Source of the DNA: Ancylobacter vacuolatus
GTDB taxonomy: Bacteria > Pseudomonadota > Alphaproteobacteria > Rhizobiales > Xanthobacteraceae
Direction of reading: 5' to 3'
DNA: 64,000 bases
NCBI RefSeq assembly: GCF_030813595.1
Contig: NZ_JAUSUH010000003.1
Location: 372,001 to 436,000, forward strand
This document shows positions 49,765 to 60,506 of the stretch, piece by piece. A program made the translations under genes and the position numbers. The first letter of the stretch is position 1. Each line of letters starts with the position of its first letter. A model generated the notes under the pieces. It had not been told where the DNA came from. It saw only the letters and a list, made by a program, of their open reading frames with translations, and did no database searches.

Positions 49765-50708
49765 AATCCGGCTTTCCGCTTTACGCGGCCATGATCGCCG
49801 GCCTGCTGGTCCTCGCCACCACGCCGCTCTATGCCGATAATTACGTGGTCCGCACCGCTGCCATCGTCGCGATGTATGGCGCGCTGGCCACCTCGTGGAA
49901 CTTCATCGGCGGCTTCACCGGCTACCCCTCCTTCTCCACCGCCGCCTTCTTCGGCCTCGGCGCCTATGTCGGGGCGATCTGTCAGCGCCACGGCATCCCC
50001 ATGGGCCTCGCCTGGGCGATCGCCACCGTGGTGGTCGCCGCCTTCGCCGCGCTGCTCGGCGGTATCATTCTGCGGCTGCGCGGGCACTATTTCGCCATCG
50101 GCTCCATCGCCGTGGTGGAGCTGTGCCGCCTGGTGGTTTCCTCCTGGTCGAGCCTCACCGGCGGCGGCGACGGGCTGAACCTGCCGCTGATGGCCTGGCC
50201 GCCGGAGGAGCTGATGCGCTTCTTCCTGTTCGTGATGCTGGGCATTCTCCTCGCCAGTCTCGTCGCCACAATAATTGTCGACCGTTCGCGGCTCGGCTTC
50301 GGGCTGCGCTGCATCCACCAGAACGAGGATGCCGCCGCCATGGTCGGCATCAACACCACCGCCTACAAGATCGCCGCCTACACGCTCTCCGCCATGTTCT
50401 GCGCCACCGCGGGCGCCGCCTATGCCTCATGGACCGGCTATATCGACCCGACCGATTCTTTCCAGATCGTGATGACGGTGAAGGTCGTCGTCATGGCACT
50501 GCTTGGCGGCGCCGGCACCATTCTCGGCCCCACGCTGGGTGCGGCCGCCTTCGTGCTGCTGGAAGAGCTGTTCTGGGCGAACTTCCTAGACTGGAACCGC
50601 GCCATCCTCGGCGTCGTCATCGTGCTGCTGATCTTCTTCCTGCCGGGCGGGCTGCTGAGCCTCGGCATGCGACGGCTGCGGGCGGCCAAGGTGGGGGGCG
50701 GCCAATGA
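49761..50708 (+). CDS. Branched-chain-type ABC transporter permease LivM-like
   Basis: A 315-residue permease, partner of the LivH-like subunit. Conserved stretches include YGALATSWNFIGGFTGYPSFSTAAFFGLGAY (in pieces), FGLRCIHQNEDAAAMVGI (the cytoplasmic loop contacting the ATPase) and GAGTILGPTLGAAAFVLLEE. Start overlaps the previous stop, stop overlaps the next start. Confidence 0.93.
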   Translation: MKSGFPLYAAMIAGLLVLATTPLYADNYVVRTAAIVAMYGALATSWNFIGGFTGYPSFSTAAFFGLGAYVGAICQRHGIPMGLAWAIATVVVAAFAALLGGIILRLRGHYFAIGSIAVVELCRLVVSSWSSLTGGGDGLNLPLMAWPPEELMRFFLFVMLGILLASLVATIIVDRSRLGFGLRCIHQNEDAAAMVGINTTAYKIAAYTLSAMFCATAGAAYASWTGYIDPTDSFQIVMTVKVVVMALLGGAGTILGPTLGAAAFVLLEELFWANFLDWNRAILGVVIVLLIFFLPGGLLSLGMRRLRAAKVGGGQ

Positions 50709-51455
50709 TCGAGCCGATTCTGCGCCTCGACGGCGTGTCCAAGCAGTTTGGCGGGCTCGCCGCCCTCTCCGACGTGTCGTTTTCGCTGAGCGAAGGCGAG
50801 GTCGTCGGCCTCATCGGGCCGAACGGGGCGGGCAAGACCACGCTGGTCAATGTCGTCACCGGAAACCTGCGCCGCTCCTCCGGCCGCATCCTGTTCAAGA
50901 GCGAGGATGTCGGGCTGCAGAAGCCCTATCAGGCCGCCCGGCGCGGGCTGGCCCGCACCTTCCAGATCGTCCAGCCCTTCCCGGCCATGACGGTGCTGGA
51001 GAATGTCACCGCCGGCGCGCTGTTCGGTGCCGGGGCCGGCTCGCTGGGGGATGCGCGCGACATGGCGATGCAAAGCCTCGAATTTGTCGGCCTCGACGGC
51101 CTGGCGGACCGGCCCGCCGCCAATCTCGCCTTGGCGGCACGCAAGCGGCTAGAGCTGGCCAAGAGCCTCGCCATGAACCCGCGCGTGCTGATGCTCGACG
51201 AGGTCAATGCCGGGCTGAACTCGTCCGAGATCGACGGGGCGCTGGCCCTCATCCGCAAGATCGCCGAGCGCGGCGTCACCGTGCTCATCATCGAGCACCT
51301 GATGAAGGTCGTGCTCTCGCTGTCGAAGCGACTGCTGGTGCTGCATCACGGCCAGCTCATCGCCGACGGGCCGAGCGCGGAGATCGTCGCCGACGAGCGC
51401 GTCATCGAAGCCTATCTCGGCGCCAAATTCGCCGCGCGCCTCAAGGAGCTCAACC

Positions 51456-51463
<8 letters not shown>
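50705..51463 (+). CDS. Branched-chain-type ABC transporter ATPase LivG-like
   Basis: A 252-residue ATPase. Walker A GPNGAGKTT, Q-loop region ARTFQIVQPFPAMTVLEN, Walker B RVLMLDEVNAGLN and the H-loop IIEHLMK are seen. The ABC signature reads LALAARKRLELAKSL rather than LSGGQ; this 'L.LA.RKRLELA' form is known in a subgroup of LivG proteins, so it is a family variant and not a broken gene. Coupled to neighbours (ATGA). Confidence 0.93.
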
Positions 51464-52172
<709 letters not shown>

Positions 52173-52204
52173 TCCCGGCGATATAAGAATAATTTGCATC
52201 AATG

Positions 52205-52223
52205 GTTCTATCATTAGTATCAT
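52205..52223 (+). promoter_or_regulatory. Shared 19-bp operator, copy 1 (before the PLP-enzyme operon)
   Basis: GTTCTATCATTAGTATCAT lies 50 bases before the start at 52273. It is identical at 16 of 19 positions to the inverted copy before the GntR gene (62310-62328) and at 15 of 19 to the copy in the pxpA/pxpB promoter region (60428-60446). Its TATCAT could serve as a -10 with TTGCAT 18 bases upstream, so a bound repressor would cover the promoter. Confidence 0.65.
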
Positions 52224-52272
52224 CTGATTTCGTCGCGTCGCCGACCATCGCTCGCCGCCTCGCAGGACACGT

Positions 52273-53769
<1,497 letters not shown>

Positions 53770-53778
53770 GAGCGACAT

Positions 53779-54735
53779 GTGACGATCCCCTCCTATCTCG
53801 ACCTGCGCAGCAAGACCCGCGCACGCGACCGCAGCCTCCGCGACAAGGTGATGTCGCTGGAAGAGGCGGCGGCACTGGTGGCGGATGGCGACAGCCTCGC
53901 CATAGGCGGCTGCACCGCTTCGCGCACGCCAATGGCGATGATCTGGGCGCTGATCCGGGCCGGCAGGCGCGACCTCGAAGTCTCGCGTTCCATCGTCTCC
54001 ACCGAGGGCGACCTGCTCTACGCCTCGGGCGTCTCGCGCCACATCATCACCTCCTGGTTCAGCCAGGGCATCGTGTGGGGCGTGTCCAAGGTGATGCGCG
54101 CCTATACCGAGACCAAACGCGCCCGCTTCGAGGAATGGAGCCACATGGCGATGGGCCTGCGTTACCGCGCCGGGGCCATGGGCGTGCCCTTCATGCCGAT
54201 GCGCTCCATGCTCGGTTCCGGCGTGCTGGACCGCGCCGAGGGCGCAAAGACGATGGAATGCCCCTTCACCGGCGAGACGCTGCTGCTGGTGCCGGCGCTG
54301 AACCCGGAAGTGGCGATCATCCATGTCCAGCGCTGCGACGCCTATGGCAACGCCCGGATCGACGGCCTTACCTTCATGGACATCGACATGGCGATGGCCG
54401 CCAACAAGGTGATCCTCACCACCGAGCGGATCGTTTCCAACGAACAGATCCGGCGACATCCGGACCAGACCAAGATCGGCTTCTTCACAGTGGATGCCGT
54501 GGTCGAGGTGCCGTTCGGCAGTGCGCCGCATGAATGCTACGGCCTCTACGAGCCGTTCTACAGCCACATGGACCTTTACGCGCAGATGACCTCGAAGGAT
54601 CCGGACGCGGGGGCACAGGCCTATCTCGACCGCTTCTATCACGGGCCGAAGAACTGGGCCGACTATCTCAGTCGCATCGGCATGGCGGAACTGCTCGATG
54701 CCCAGCGCCGCGGGAGTGGCATCTATGACGACTGA
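53779..54735 (+). CDS. CoA-transferase family I subunit A
   Basis: A 318-residue alpha-type subunit resembling glutaconate CoA-transferase subunit A. Visible: DKVMSLEEAAALVADGDSLAIGG (in pieces) with the TASRTPMA loop, then 'PALNPEVAIIHVQRCDAYGNARIDG', 'DIDMAMAANKVILTTE' and 'IGFFTVDAVVEVPFGSAPHECYG'. GTG at 53779 follows TAGGAG; it starts 9 bases after the PLP-enzyme stop. It moves CoA between acyl-CoA and a carboxylic acid together with subunit B. Confidence 0.9.
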   Translation: MTIPSYLDLRSKTRARDRSLRDKVMSLEEAAALVADGDSLAIGGCTASRTPMAMIWALIRAGRRDLEVSRSIVSTEGDLLYASGVSRHIITSWFSQGIVWGVSKVMRAYTETKRARFEEWSHMAMGLRYRAGAMGVPFMPMRSMLGSGVLDRAEGAKTMECPFTGETLLLVPALNPEVAIIHVQRCDAYGNARIDGLTFMDIDMAMAANKVILTTERIVSNEQIRRHPDQTKIGFFTVDAVVEVPFGSAPHECYGLYEPFYSHMDLYAQMTSKDPDAGAQAYLDRFYHGPKNWADYLSRIGMAELLDAQRRGSGIYDD

Positions 54736-55522
54736 ACGCGCACGGGTCAGCCTCTCCGTCGCCCCGGTTTATACCGGGTCCGAGTTGCTCGCGGTGATGA
54801 GCGCGCGGCTGCTGAAGGACGGGCAGACCGTCTTCGCCGGTGTCGGCATTCCGCTGCTCGCGGCCATCCTAGCCCAGAAGACCCATGCGCCGGGCCTCAC
54901 CATCCTGTTCGAGGGCGGGGTGATCGGGCCGTTCGTGGAGGCGGGCAAGCTGCCGCCCTCCACCAATGAGCAGCGCTGCTCGCGCCGCGCCAACATGCTG
55001 GTGTCGATCACCGAAGTGCTGCTGCTCTTGCAGCGCGGCTATGTCGATGTCGGCTTCATGGGCGGGGCACAGATCGACCGTTTCGGCAATCTGAATTCCT
55101 CCTTCATCGGCGATGCCGAGAATCCGAAGATCCGCCTGCCCGGCACTGGCGGGGGCAACGACATTGCCTCGCTGGCGGACATGATCGTCGCCATGAAGCA
55201 TGAGAAGCGCCGCTTCGTGGAGAAGGTGGATTTCATCACCTCACCCGGCTTTCTCGACGGCGGCGACACGCGGGCCCAGGCCGGCCTGCCCGCCGGCGGC
55301 ATGTTCCGCGTGGTGACCGATCTCGGCATTCTCGGCTTCGAGGCGGAAAGCCGCGCCATGACGGTGCTGGCGCTCCACCCTGGCGTCTCGGCGGACGACA
55401 TCAAAGCCAATACCGGCTTCGATCTGCCGGTGCCGGACGATGTGGAGGTCACGCAAGCCCCGACCATGGACGAACTCGCCATCCTGCGCGAGCTCGATCC
55501 CGAACGGCTCTACACCGCCTGA
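54725..55522 (+). CDS. CoA-transferase family I subunit B
   Basis: A 265-residue beta-type subunit. The likely catalytic Glu lies in ILFEGGVIGPF (about residue 63), which matches the 'E(N/G)G' site of family I transferases. GGAQIDRFGNLNSSFIGD and LPGTGGGNDIASLADMIVAM are further family signatures. The ATG at 54725 lies 11 bases inside subunit A, so both are made together. The acid is unknown. Confidence 0.9.
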   Translation: MTTERARVSLSVAPVYTGSELLAVMSARLLKDGQTVFAGVGIPLLAAILAQKTHAPGLTILFEGGVIGPFVEAGKLPPSTNEQRCSRRANMLVSITEVLLLLQRGYVDVGFMGGAQIDRFGNLNSSFIGDAENPKIRLPGTGGGNDIASLADMIVAMKHEKRRFVEKVDFITSPGFLDGGDTRAQAGLPAGGMFRVVTDLGILGFEAESRAMTVLALHPGVSADDIKANTGFDLPVPDDVEVTQAPTMDELAILRELDPERLYTA

Positions 55523-55534
55523 TGCTTTCTGCCT

Positions 55535-55641
55535 CCTCTCCCCGACCGGGAGAGATTTGGGGTGAGGGGTCTTCCTTTACTCCGCAATCGCCCACCCCCT
55601 CACCCGCCGCCGCGCGGCGACCTCTCCCCCACGGGGAGAGG
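55535..55641. repeat. Nested palindromic intergenic repeat (REP/MITE-like)
   Basis: CCTCTCCCC (55535-55543) pairs with GGGGAGAGG (55633-55641). Inside, GGGTGAGGGG (55560-55569) pairs with CCCCTCACCC (55596-55605), and each end also forms a local hairpin (CTCTCCC/GGGAGAG). CTCTCCCC...GGGGTGAGGGG units of this kind are frequent dispersed repeats in Hyphomicrobiales genomes. It fills the gap between the CoA-transferase and LLM genes. Confidence 0.7.
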
Positions 55642-55659
55642 TAACAAAGGTATCTCCCC

Positions 55660-56604
55660 ATGACCGTTCCGGCCTTCGGCGTGGCGATGCGCAATTTCAC
55701 CCGCTTCCCGGAGCTTCCCGATGCGGGGGCGCTGATCGATTATGGCGTGCGGATGGAGGAACTCGGCTTCGAGTCGCTCTGGGTCTGGGACCACATCCTG
55801 CTCGGCACCGATCCGCATTTCCCCATTCTCGATTCGCTCTCCCTGCTCACCGCCGTGGCCGCGCGCACCAAGACGATCAAGATCGGCACCGGCGTGCTGG
55901 TGCTACCCCTGCGCAACCCGGTCATCCTGGCCAAGCAGCTTTCCACCATCGACCTGATCTCGAATGGTCGCCTGATGCTCGGCGCGGCGGTGGGCTGGTA
56001 CAAGCGCGAATTCGACGCCGTCGGCATTCCCTATGAGCGTCGCGGCAAGATCATGGACCGCAACCTCGACATTCTGAAGCGGCTGTGGACCGAGGATTCC
56101 GTCAGCGGCGAATGGGACGAGCTGAACCTGCGCAACGCGGTGATGTTCCCCAAGCCCGTGCAGAAGCCGCATCCGCCCATCCTCATCGGTGGCTATGTCG
56201 ATGTGGTGCTCAAGCGCGCCGCCACGAGGGGCGACGGCTGGCTGACCTATTTCTACACCCCCGCCTCCTACACCGAAGCGTGGGGCAAGATCGCCGCCTA
56301 TGCGCAAGAGGCCGGCCGCGACCCGGCTGATCTCTACAGCCTCAACCAGCTTCCGATCTATGTCGGCCCGCGCGAGGTCGGCATGGCGAAGATGCAGGAA
56401 TGGCTGCACGCCGAATGGGACCTGTCCAAGGGCTCGCTGTCCAGCTTCGACAGTGCCATCGTCGGCACCCCGGCCGAATGCGCCGAGCAGATCGCCGCCC
56501 ATATCGCCACCGGGGTGAAGAAGATCGTCTTCGTGCCGTGGCGCTATGAGAAGGAGCAGGTCGATCTGCTCGCCCATGAGGTGCTGCCGCTGCTGCGGAA
56601 GTGA
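55660..56604 (+). CDS. LLM class F420/flavin-dependent oxidoreductase
   Basis: A 314-residue luciferase-like monooxygenase family TIM barrel. Typical stretches: FESLWVWDHILLG, 'TIKIGTGVLVLPLRNPVILAKQLSTIDLISNGRLMLGAAVGWYK' (in pieces), and PPILIGGYVDVVLKRAA. Length and motifs fit the F420-dependent subgroup, but a flavin cannot be excluded from sequence alone. Context supports F420: the FO-synthase gene lies 1 kb away under what looks like the same regulator. It may share the transcript of the PLP-enzyme/CoA-transferase genes, though a repeat lies between. Confidence 0.9.
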   Translation: MTVPAFGVAMRNFTRFPELPDAGALIDYGVRMEELGFESLWVWDHILLGTDPHFPILDSLSLLTAVAARTKTIKIGTGVLVLPLRNPVILAKQLSTIDLISNGRLMLGAAVGWYKREFDAVGIPYERRGKIMDRNLDILKRLWTEDSVSGEWDELNLRNAVMFPKPVQKPHPPILIGGYVDVVLKRAATRGDGWLTYFYTPASYTEAWGKIAAYAQEAGRDPADLYSLNQLPIYVGPREVGMAKMQEWLHAEWDLSKGSLSSFDSAIVGTPAECAEQIAAHIATGVKKIVFVPWRYEKEQVDLLAHEVLPLLRK

Positions 56605-56724
56605 GGGGCGAATCCGCAGGCCGGACGCAGGCGTTTACGACGAATCGAGGCGCCGCTCGACTCGCTTTCCCCTCCTGATACGGTGCGCCATCCGGGAATT
56701 GCTAACCGTTCAGGAGACGCTACC

Positions 56725-57108
56725 GTGAAGATGTCTGCGATCGCGGCACTGACGCTCATCGGCGTCACGACTGCCGCCTGCGTGACGGCAACCCAGCAGA
56801 AGGAGAACATGCTCTCCGCCGCCGGCTTCCAGATTCGCCTCGCCGATACACCGGCAAAGATCGCCTCGCTGCAGAGCCTGCCGCCGCATAAGTTCACCGT
56901 TCAGAACCAGAACGGCCAGCCGGTGTTTCTCTATGCCGACCCGACGGTGTGCGGCTGCATCTATTACGGCACGCAAGACAATTTCGCGGCCTATCAGCAG
57001 ATGGTGTTCCAGCAGCAGCTCGCCAGTGAGCAGCAGATAACCGCGATGATGAACCAGCAGATGGCCTTCGACTACGGTCCGTGGGGCGGGCCCTTTATCC
57101 CTTACTGA
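56725..57108 (+). CDS. Small lipoprotein, unknown
   Basis: A 127-residue protein with a signal peptide ending in the lipobox TTAAC (Cys near residue 19). The mature part has FTVQNQNGQPVFLYADP, then a Cys-Gly-Cys-Ile stretch (VCGCIYYG) and a Gln-rich helix (about 95-115) before a hydrophobic aromatic end. I know similar short lipoproteins in this order but no function. GTG at 56725 follows CAGGAGAC; earlier in-frame codons have no good site. Its neighbours belong to the F420-related region, but a link is not evident. Confidence 0.65.
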   Translation: MKMSAIAALTLIGVTTAACVTATQQKENMLSAAGFQIRLADTPAKIASLQSLPPHKFTVQNQNGQPVFLYADPTVCGCIYYGTQDNFAAYQQMVFQQQLASEQQITAMMNQQMAFDYGPWGGPFIPY

Positions 57109-57133
57109 TCCCGCCCACGGCCTCGGGGGCCGC

Positions 57134-59548
57134 CTACCCCCGCAACGCCGCCAGGCTCCCCAGCTTCGCCCGCTTCCCGGTCGCCGGCTCGATCCGTGGG
57201 CTCAGCGGCTCGGCGGCGTAGGAGCGCTGCTTCTGCCGCGAGGAAGCATCGGCGTAGAGCGTGGTGCGCTGGCGGGCCAGCCGGCCGGCGGCGCTGATCG
57301 CGGCTTCCATCCGGTCAGGCGGAAACTCCTGCCCATGCGCGCCACCGGCAGCGCGGCTGATCGATTCATCCATCAGCGTGCCGCCAATGTCGTTGGCGCC
57401 CGCCTGCAGCGCCTCGACAAGGCCGCCCGCACCCAGCTTCACCCAGGAGGCCTGGATGTTCGGGATCAGCGGATGCAGTGCCAGCCGCCCCACCGCATGC
57501 ATCAGCAGCGCCTCGCGCCGGCTTGGCCCCTGGCGGGTGCCACCCTTGAGGTAGAGAGGTGCCTCCATGTGCAGGAAGGGCAGCGGCACGAATTCGGTGA
57601 TGCCGCCGGTCTCTCGCTGCAGATGGCGCAGCCGCAGCAGATGGCGCGCCCAGTGCCGATAGCCGTCGACATGGCCGAACATGATGGTCGAGGTGGTGTT
57701 GAGCCCGGCGCGATGGGCGTCGCGCACCGTCTCCAGCCATTCCTGCGTGGTCAGCTTGTCCGGGCAGATCAGCGCGCGGACCTCGTCGTCGAGAATTTCC
57801 GCCGCGGTGCCGGGAAGGCTGCCCAGCCCGGCCTCCTTCAGCCGCAGCAGGAATTCCGGCACGGGCAGGCCAAGCGTCGCCGCGCCGTGGCGCACTTCCA
57901 GCGCCGAGAAGGCGTGCACATGCATCGCCGGCACGGCTTCCTTCACCGCCCGCAGGATGGCGAGATAGGTCTCGCCGGAGAAATCCGGGTGGATGCCGCC
58001 CTGCATGCACACTTCGGTGGCGCCGCGCGCCCAGGCCTCCTGCGTGCGGCGCTGGATTTCGGCAAGGTCGAGCTCATAGGCCCGGCCGCGCAGATGCTGG
58101 TTCTGACGCCCCTTGGAGAAGGCGCAGAAGCCGCATTTGTAGGCGCAGACATTGGTGTAGTTGATGTTGCGGGTAACGACATAAGAGACCGTGTCGCCCA
58201 CCGTCTCGCGGCGCAGCGCATCGGCGGCCTCGAAGACGCGGTGCGCCCGCTCCCCGCGTGCCTCGAACAGGCCGGCGATCTCCGCCTCAGCCAGTTCGCG
58301 CCCGGCGAAGGCACGGTCGAGCAGGGCATCGAGCGCGCTGTCCGGCCCGGCCAGCGCCGGTGCGGCTGGCCAGTCGACCACTTCTGCGCCATTGCCCGCC
58401 GTCCCGACCCGCCAGCCGCTTTCCTGGGCGAGGCCGGCCGCGTCGGCACGGCGCAGCACATGAGGGGCGACGCGAGCGTCGAGCCATGTCGCCCGCGCGG
58501 CGATATAGGCGGGATAGGTCGCGAGGCGGGGCGCGAGCACCTTGCCCGCGCGCGCCGTCGCGGCGCCCAGCATCGCCAGCGCCGGCCAGGGCGCCTCCGG
58601 GTTCACATGATCGGGCGTCACCGGCGACACACCGCCCCAATCATTGACGCCGGCGTCGATCAGCGCCTTCAGCCCCTCCGGCTGGAGATTGGGCGGGGCC
58701 TGGATCGAGACGCCGGGGCCGAGCATGAGCCGGGCCACGGCGACGGTCCACAGATGCTCCTCCAGCGAGGGCTCAGGCGCGCTTGCCATGCGGGTGCCGG
58801 GCTTGGCGCGGAAATTCTGGATGATGACTTCCTGCACATGGCCGTGCCGCTCATGCGACGCGCGGATAGCGAGCAGCGCCTCGATCCGTTCGCGGCGGGT
58901 CTCGCCGATGCCGATGAGCAGGCCGGTGGTGAAGGGCACGCGCGCCCGCCCCGCCGCTTCCAGCGTGGCGAGGCGGGCGGCCGGCAGCTTGTCCGGCGAG
59001 CCGAAATGCGGCCCGCCTCGGGCGGAGAGCCGCTCGGCGGTGGTCTCGATCATCATTCCCTGGGAGGCCGACACGTCGCGCAGGCTGGCGAGTTCCGCCT
59101 CGTCCATCACCCCGGCATTGAGGTGGGGCAGCAGCCCGGTCTCCTCCAGCACCAGCGCCGCCATGGCGCGCAGATAGGAGAGCGTGCTGGCATGGCCGAG
59201 CGCCGCCAGTTCTTCCCGCGCCACGCCATAGCGCCGCTCCGGCTTGTCGCCGAGCGTGAACAGCGCCTCGTCACAGCCCATCCGCGCGCCGGCGCGGGCG
59301 ATCTCCAGCACCTCGTCGGGGGTCAGGAAGGCGGGCTGTCCCTTACGCGGCGGGTGGGCGAAGGTGCAGTAGTGGCAGACATCCCGGCAGAGCTGGGTGA
59401 GCGGGATGAACACCTTGCGCGAGACGGTGACGGTGCCGCCGAAGCCGGCATCGCGCAGCCGCGCCGCCCGCGCCATCAGCCCGGCGAGATCGGTGTCGTC
59501 CGACAGCGCGAGGGCGGCCTCCTCGTCGAGGCGCCCGTCCGCACGCAT
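57134..59548 (-). CDS. fbiC: Bifunctional FO synthase FbiC (CofG plus CofH)
   Basis: An 804-residue fusion of two radical SAM enzymes that make FO, the deazaflavin part of coenzyme F420, from tyrosine and a ribityl uracil intermediate. The CofG half has the cluster Cys54, Cys58 and Cys61 (CRDVCHYC). The CofH half has Cys468, Cys472 and Cys475 (CAYKCGFC), then GRAYELDLAEIQRRTQEA. Length is close to mycobacterial FbiC. The ATG at 59548 has GGGGAGGGG before it and is preferred over 59575. It lies 31 bases behind pxpA on the same strand and so probably shares its promoter. The other F420 genes (cofC/fbiD, cofD/fbiA, cofE/fbiB) are not in the window. Confidence 0.95.
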   Translation of the reverse strand: MRADGRLDEEAALALSDDTDLAGLMARAARLRDAGFGGTVTVSRKVFIPLTQLCRDVCHYCTFAHPPRKGQPAFLTPDEVLEIARAGARMGCDEALFTLGDKPERRYGVAREELAALGHASTLSYLRAMAALVLEETGLLPHLNAGVMDEAELASLRDVSASQGMMIETTAERLSARGGPHFGSPDKLPAARLATLEAAGRARVPFTTGLLIGIGETRRERIEALLAIRASHERHGHVQEVIIQNFRAKPGTRMASAPEPSLEEHLWTVAVARLMLGPGVSIQAPPNLQPEGLKALIDAGVNDWGGVSPVTPDHVNPEAPWPALAMLGAATARAGKVLAPRLATYPAYIAARATWLDARVAPHVLRRADAAGLAQESGWRVGTAGNGAEVVDWPAAPALAGPDSALDALLDRAFAGRELAEAEIAGLFEARGERAHRVFEAADALRRETVGDTVSYVVTRNINYTNVCAYKCGFCAFSKGRQNQHLRGRAYELDLAEIQRRTQEAWARGATEVCMQGGIHPDFSGETYLAILRAVKEAVPAMHVHAFSALEVRHGAATLGLPVPEFLLRLKEAGLGSLPGTAAEILDDEVRALICPDKLTTQEWLETVRDAHRAGLNTTSTIMFGHVDGYRHWARHLLRLRHLQRETGGITEFVPLPFLHMEAPLYLKGGTRQGPSRREALLMHAVGRLALHPLIPNIQASWVKLGAGGLVEALQAGANDIGGTLMDESISRAAGGAHGQEFPPDRMEAAISAAGRLARQRTTLYADASSRQKQRSYAAEPLSPRIEPATGKRAKLGSLAALRG

Positions 59549-59579
59549 GATCGCCCCTCCCCGCGCGCCGACCACCGGC

Positions 59580-60356
59580 TCAGCCTGCCATCATCTCGGG
59601 CAGGGTAACGAGCTCGACCCCAGCCGCGCGCAACGCCTCGCAGCAGGCGGACGCCACCGCGATGGCGCTCGGCTCGTCGCCATGCACGCAGAGCGAATCG
59701 AATTTCGTCGGCATCTTCTTGCCGTTCACCGAAATGATCTCGCCATCCAGCACCATGCGAACCACCCGCTCCGAGGCGACTTTGGGGTCGCGGATCATCG
59801 AATCCGCATGAACCCGCGAGCGCAGATTGCCGTCATCCTCGTAGAGCCGGTCGATGAAGGCTTCACGCGACAGCGGCACGCCGAGATCGATCGCCGCCTT
59901 CTCCATCTCGGTGCCCGACAAAGCGAGGTAATAGAGCGAGGGATCGACCACCTTGATGGCGCGGGCGATGGCGCGCGCATATTCCTTGTCGACGGCGCAC
60001 ATGTTGTTGAGCGCGCCATGCGGCTTCACATGCGTCACCCTCACCCCGGCATAGGCCGCCATGCCGGCGAGCGCGCCGAGCTGATAGGCGACGAGATATT
60101 CGAGATCGTCGGCATTCATGCGGATCTGCCGCCGGCCGAAGCCCCAGATGTCGTTGAAGCCAGGATGGGCGCCGACGGACACGCCGTTCGCCTTGGCCTT
60201 GAGGCATACGTCGCGCATGACAGTGGCGTCGCCGGCATGCTGGCCGCAGGCGACATTGACGCTCTTGACGATCTTCAGGATCGCGTCGTCATTGCCGATG
60301 TCGTAATGGCCGTAGCCTTCGCCCATATCGGCGTTGATATTCATGCGCATCGCCAC
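59580..60356 (-). CDS. pxpA: 5-oxoprolinase subunit PxpA (LamB/YcsF family)
   Basis: A 258-residue LamB/YcsF protein: NINADMGEGYGHYDIGNDDAIL (in pieces), NVACGQHAGDATVM, GVSVGAHPGFND and HVKPHGALNNM are signature stretches. With PxpB and PxpC it opens 5-oxoproline using ATP; close relatives act on other lactams or amides. The GTG at 60356 follows GGGAGG at good distance; ATG codons at 60350 and 60344 are alternatives. It is divergent from pxpB and pxpC and is followed by fbiC on the same transcript, an unusual link between lactam opening and FO synthesis. Confidence 0.93.
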   Translation of the reverse strand: MAMRMNINADMGEGYGHYDIGNDDAILKIVKSVNVACGQHAGDATVMRDVCLKAKANGVSVGAHPGFNDIWGFGRRQIRMNADDLEYLVAYQLGALAGMAAYAGVRVTHVKPHGALNNMCAVDKEYARAIARAIKVVDPSLYYLALSGTEMEKAAIDLGVPLSREAFIDRLYEDDGNLRSRVHADSMIRDPKVASERVVRMVLDGEIISVNGKKMPTKFDSLCVHGDEPSAIAVASACCEALRAAGVELVTLPEMMAG

Positions 60357-60427
60357 GACAAGCCTCCCGACACTCTAGGTCCTGTTGACATTAACACATT
60401 ATATAATCATGCATTTCAAGTCGAAAC

Positions 60428-60446
60428 ATACTAACATTAGTATGAT
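60428..60446. promoter_or_regulatory. Shared 19-bp operator, copy 2 (pxpA/pxpB divergent region)
   Basis: ATACTAACATTAGTATGAT contains the perfect palindrome CATACTAA-CA-TTAGTATG (60427-60444). It matches copy 1 at 15 of 19 positions. TATGAT (60441-60446) inside it could be the -10 of the pxpB promoter. A minus-strand TATAAT (60403-60398) nearby would serve pxpA-fbiC. The position suits a repressor that controls both directions. Confidence 0.7.
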
Positions 60447-60506
60447 TGCCGGACAGCGGCAATGCGCGGGGTGGCGGCGGAGGCAGCGATGGCGGGCGGA
60501 GAGGCG

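Noticed and set aside
51149-51200. Broken ATPase because LSGGQ is missing in the LivG-like protein
   Set aside because: The LALAARKRLELA form is a known variant in LivG-type ATPases, and all other motifs are intact.
57335-59608. A 757-codon plus-strand frame opposite fbiC
   Set aside because: Shadow of FO synthase, whose two radical SAM clusters are unambiguous.
60385-60407. TTGACA followed by TATAAT as a sigma70 promoter towards pxpB
   Set aside because: The spacing is only 11 bases, far from the needed 16-18.
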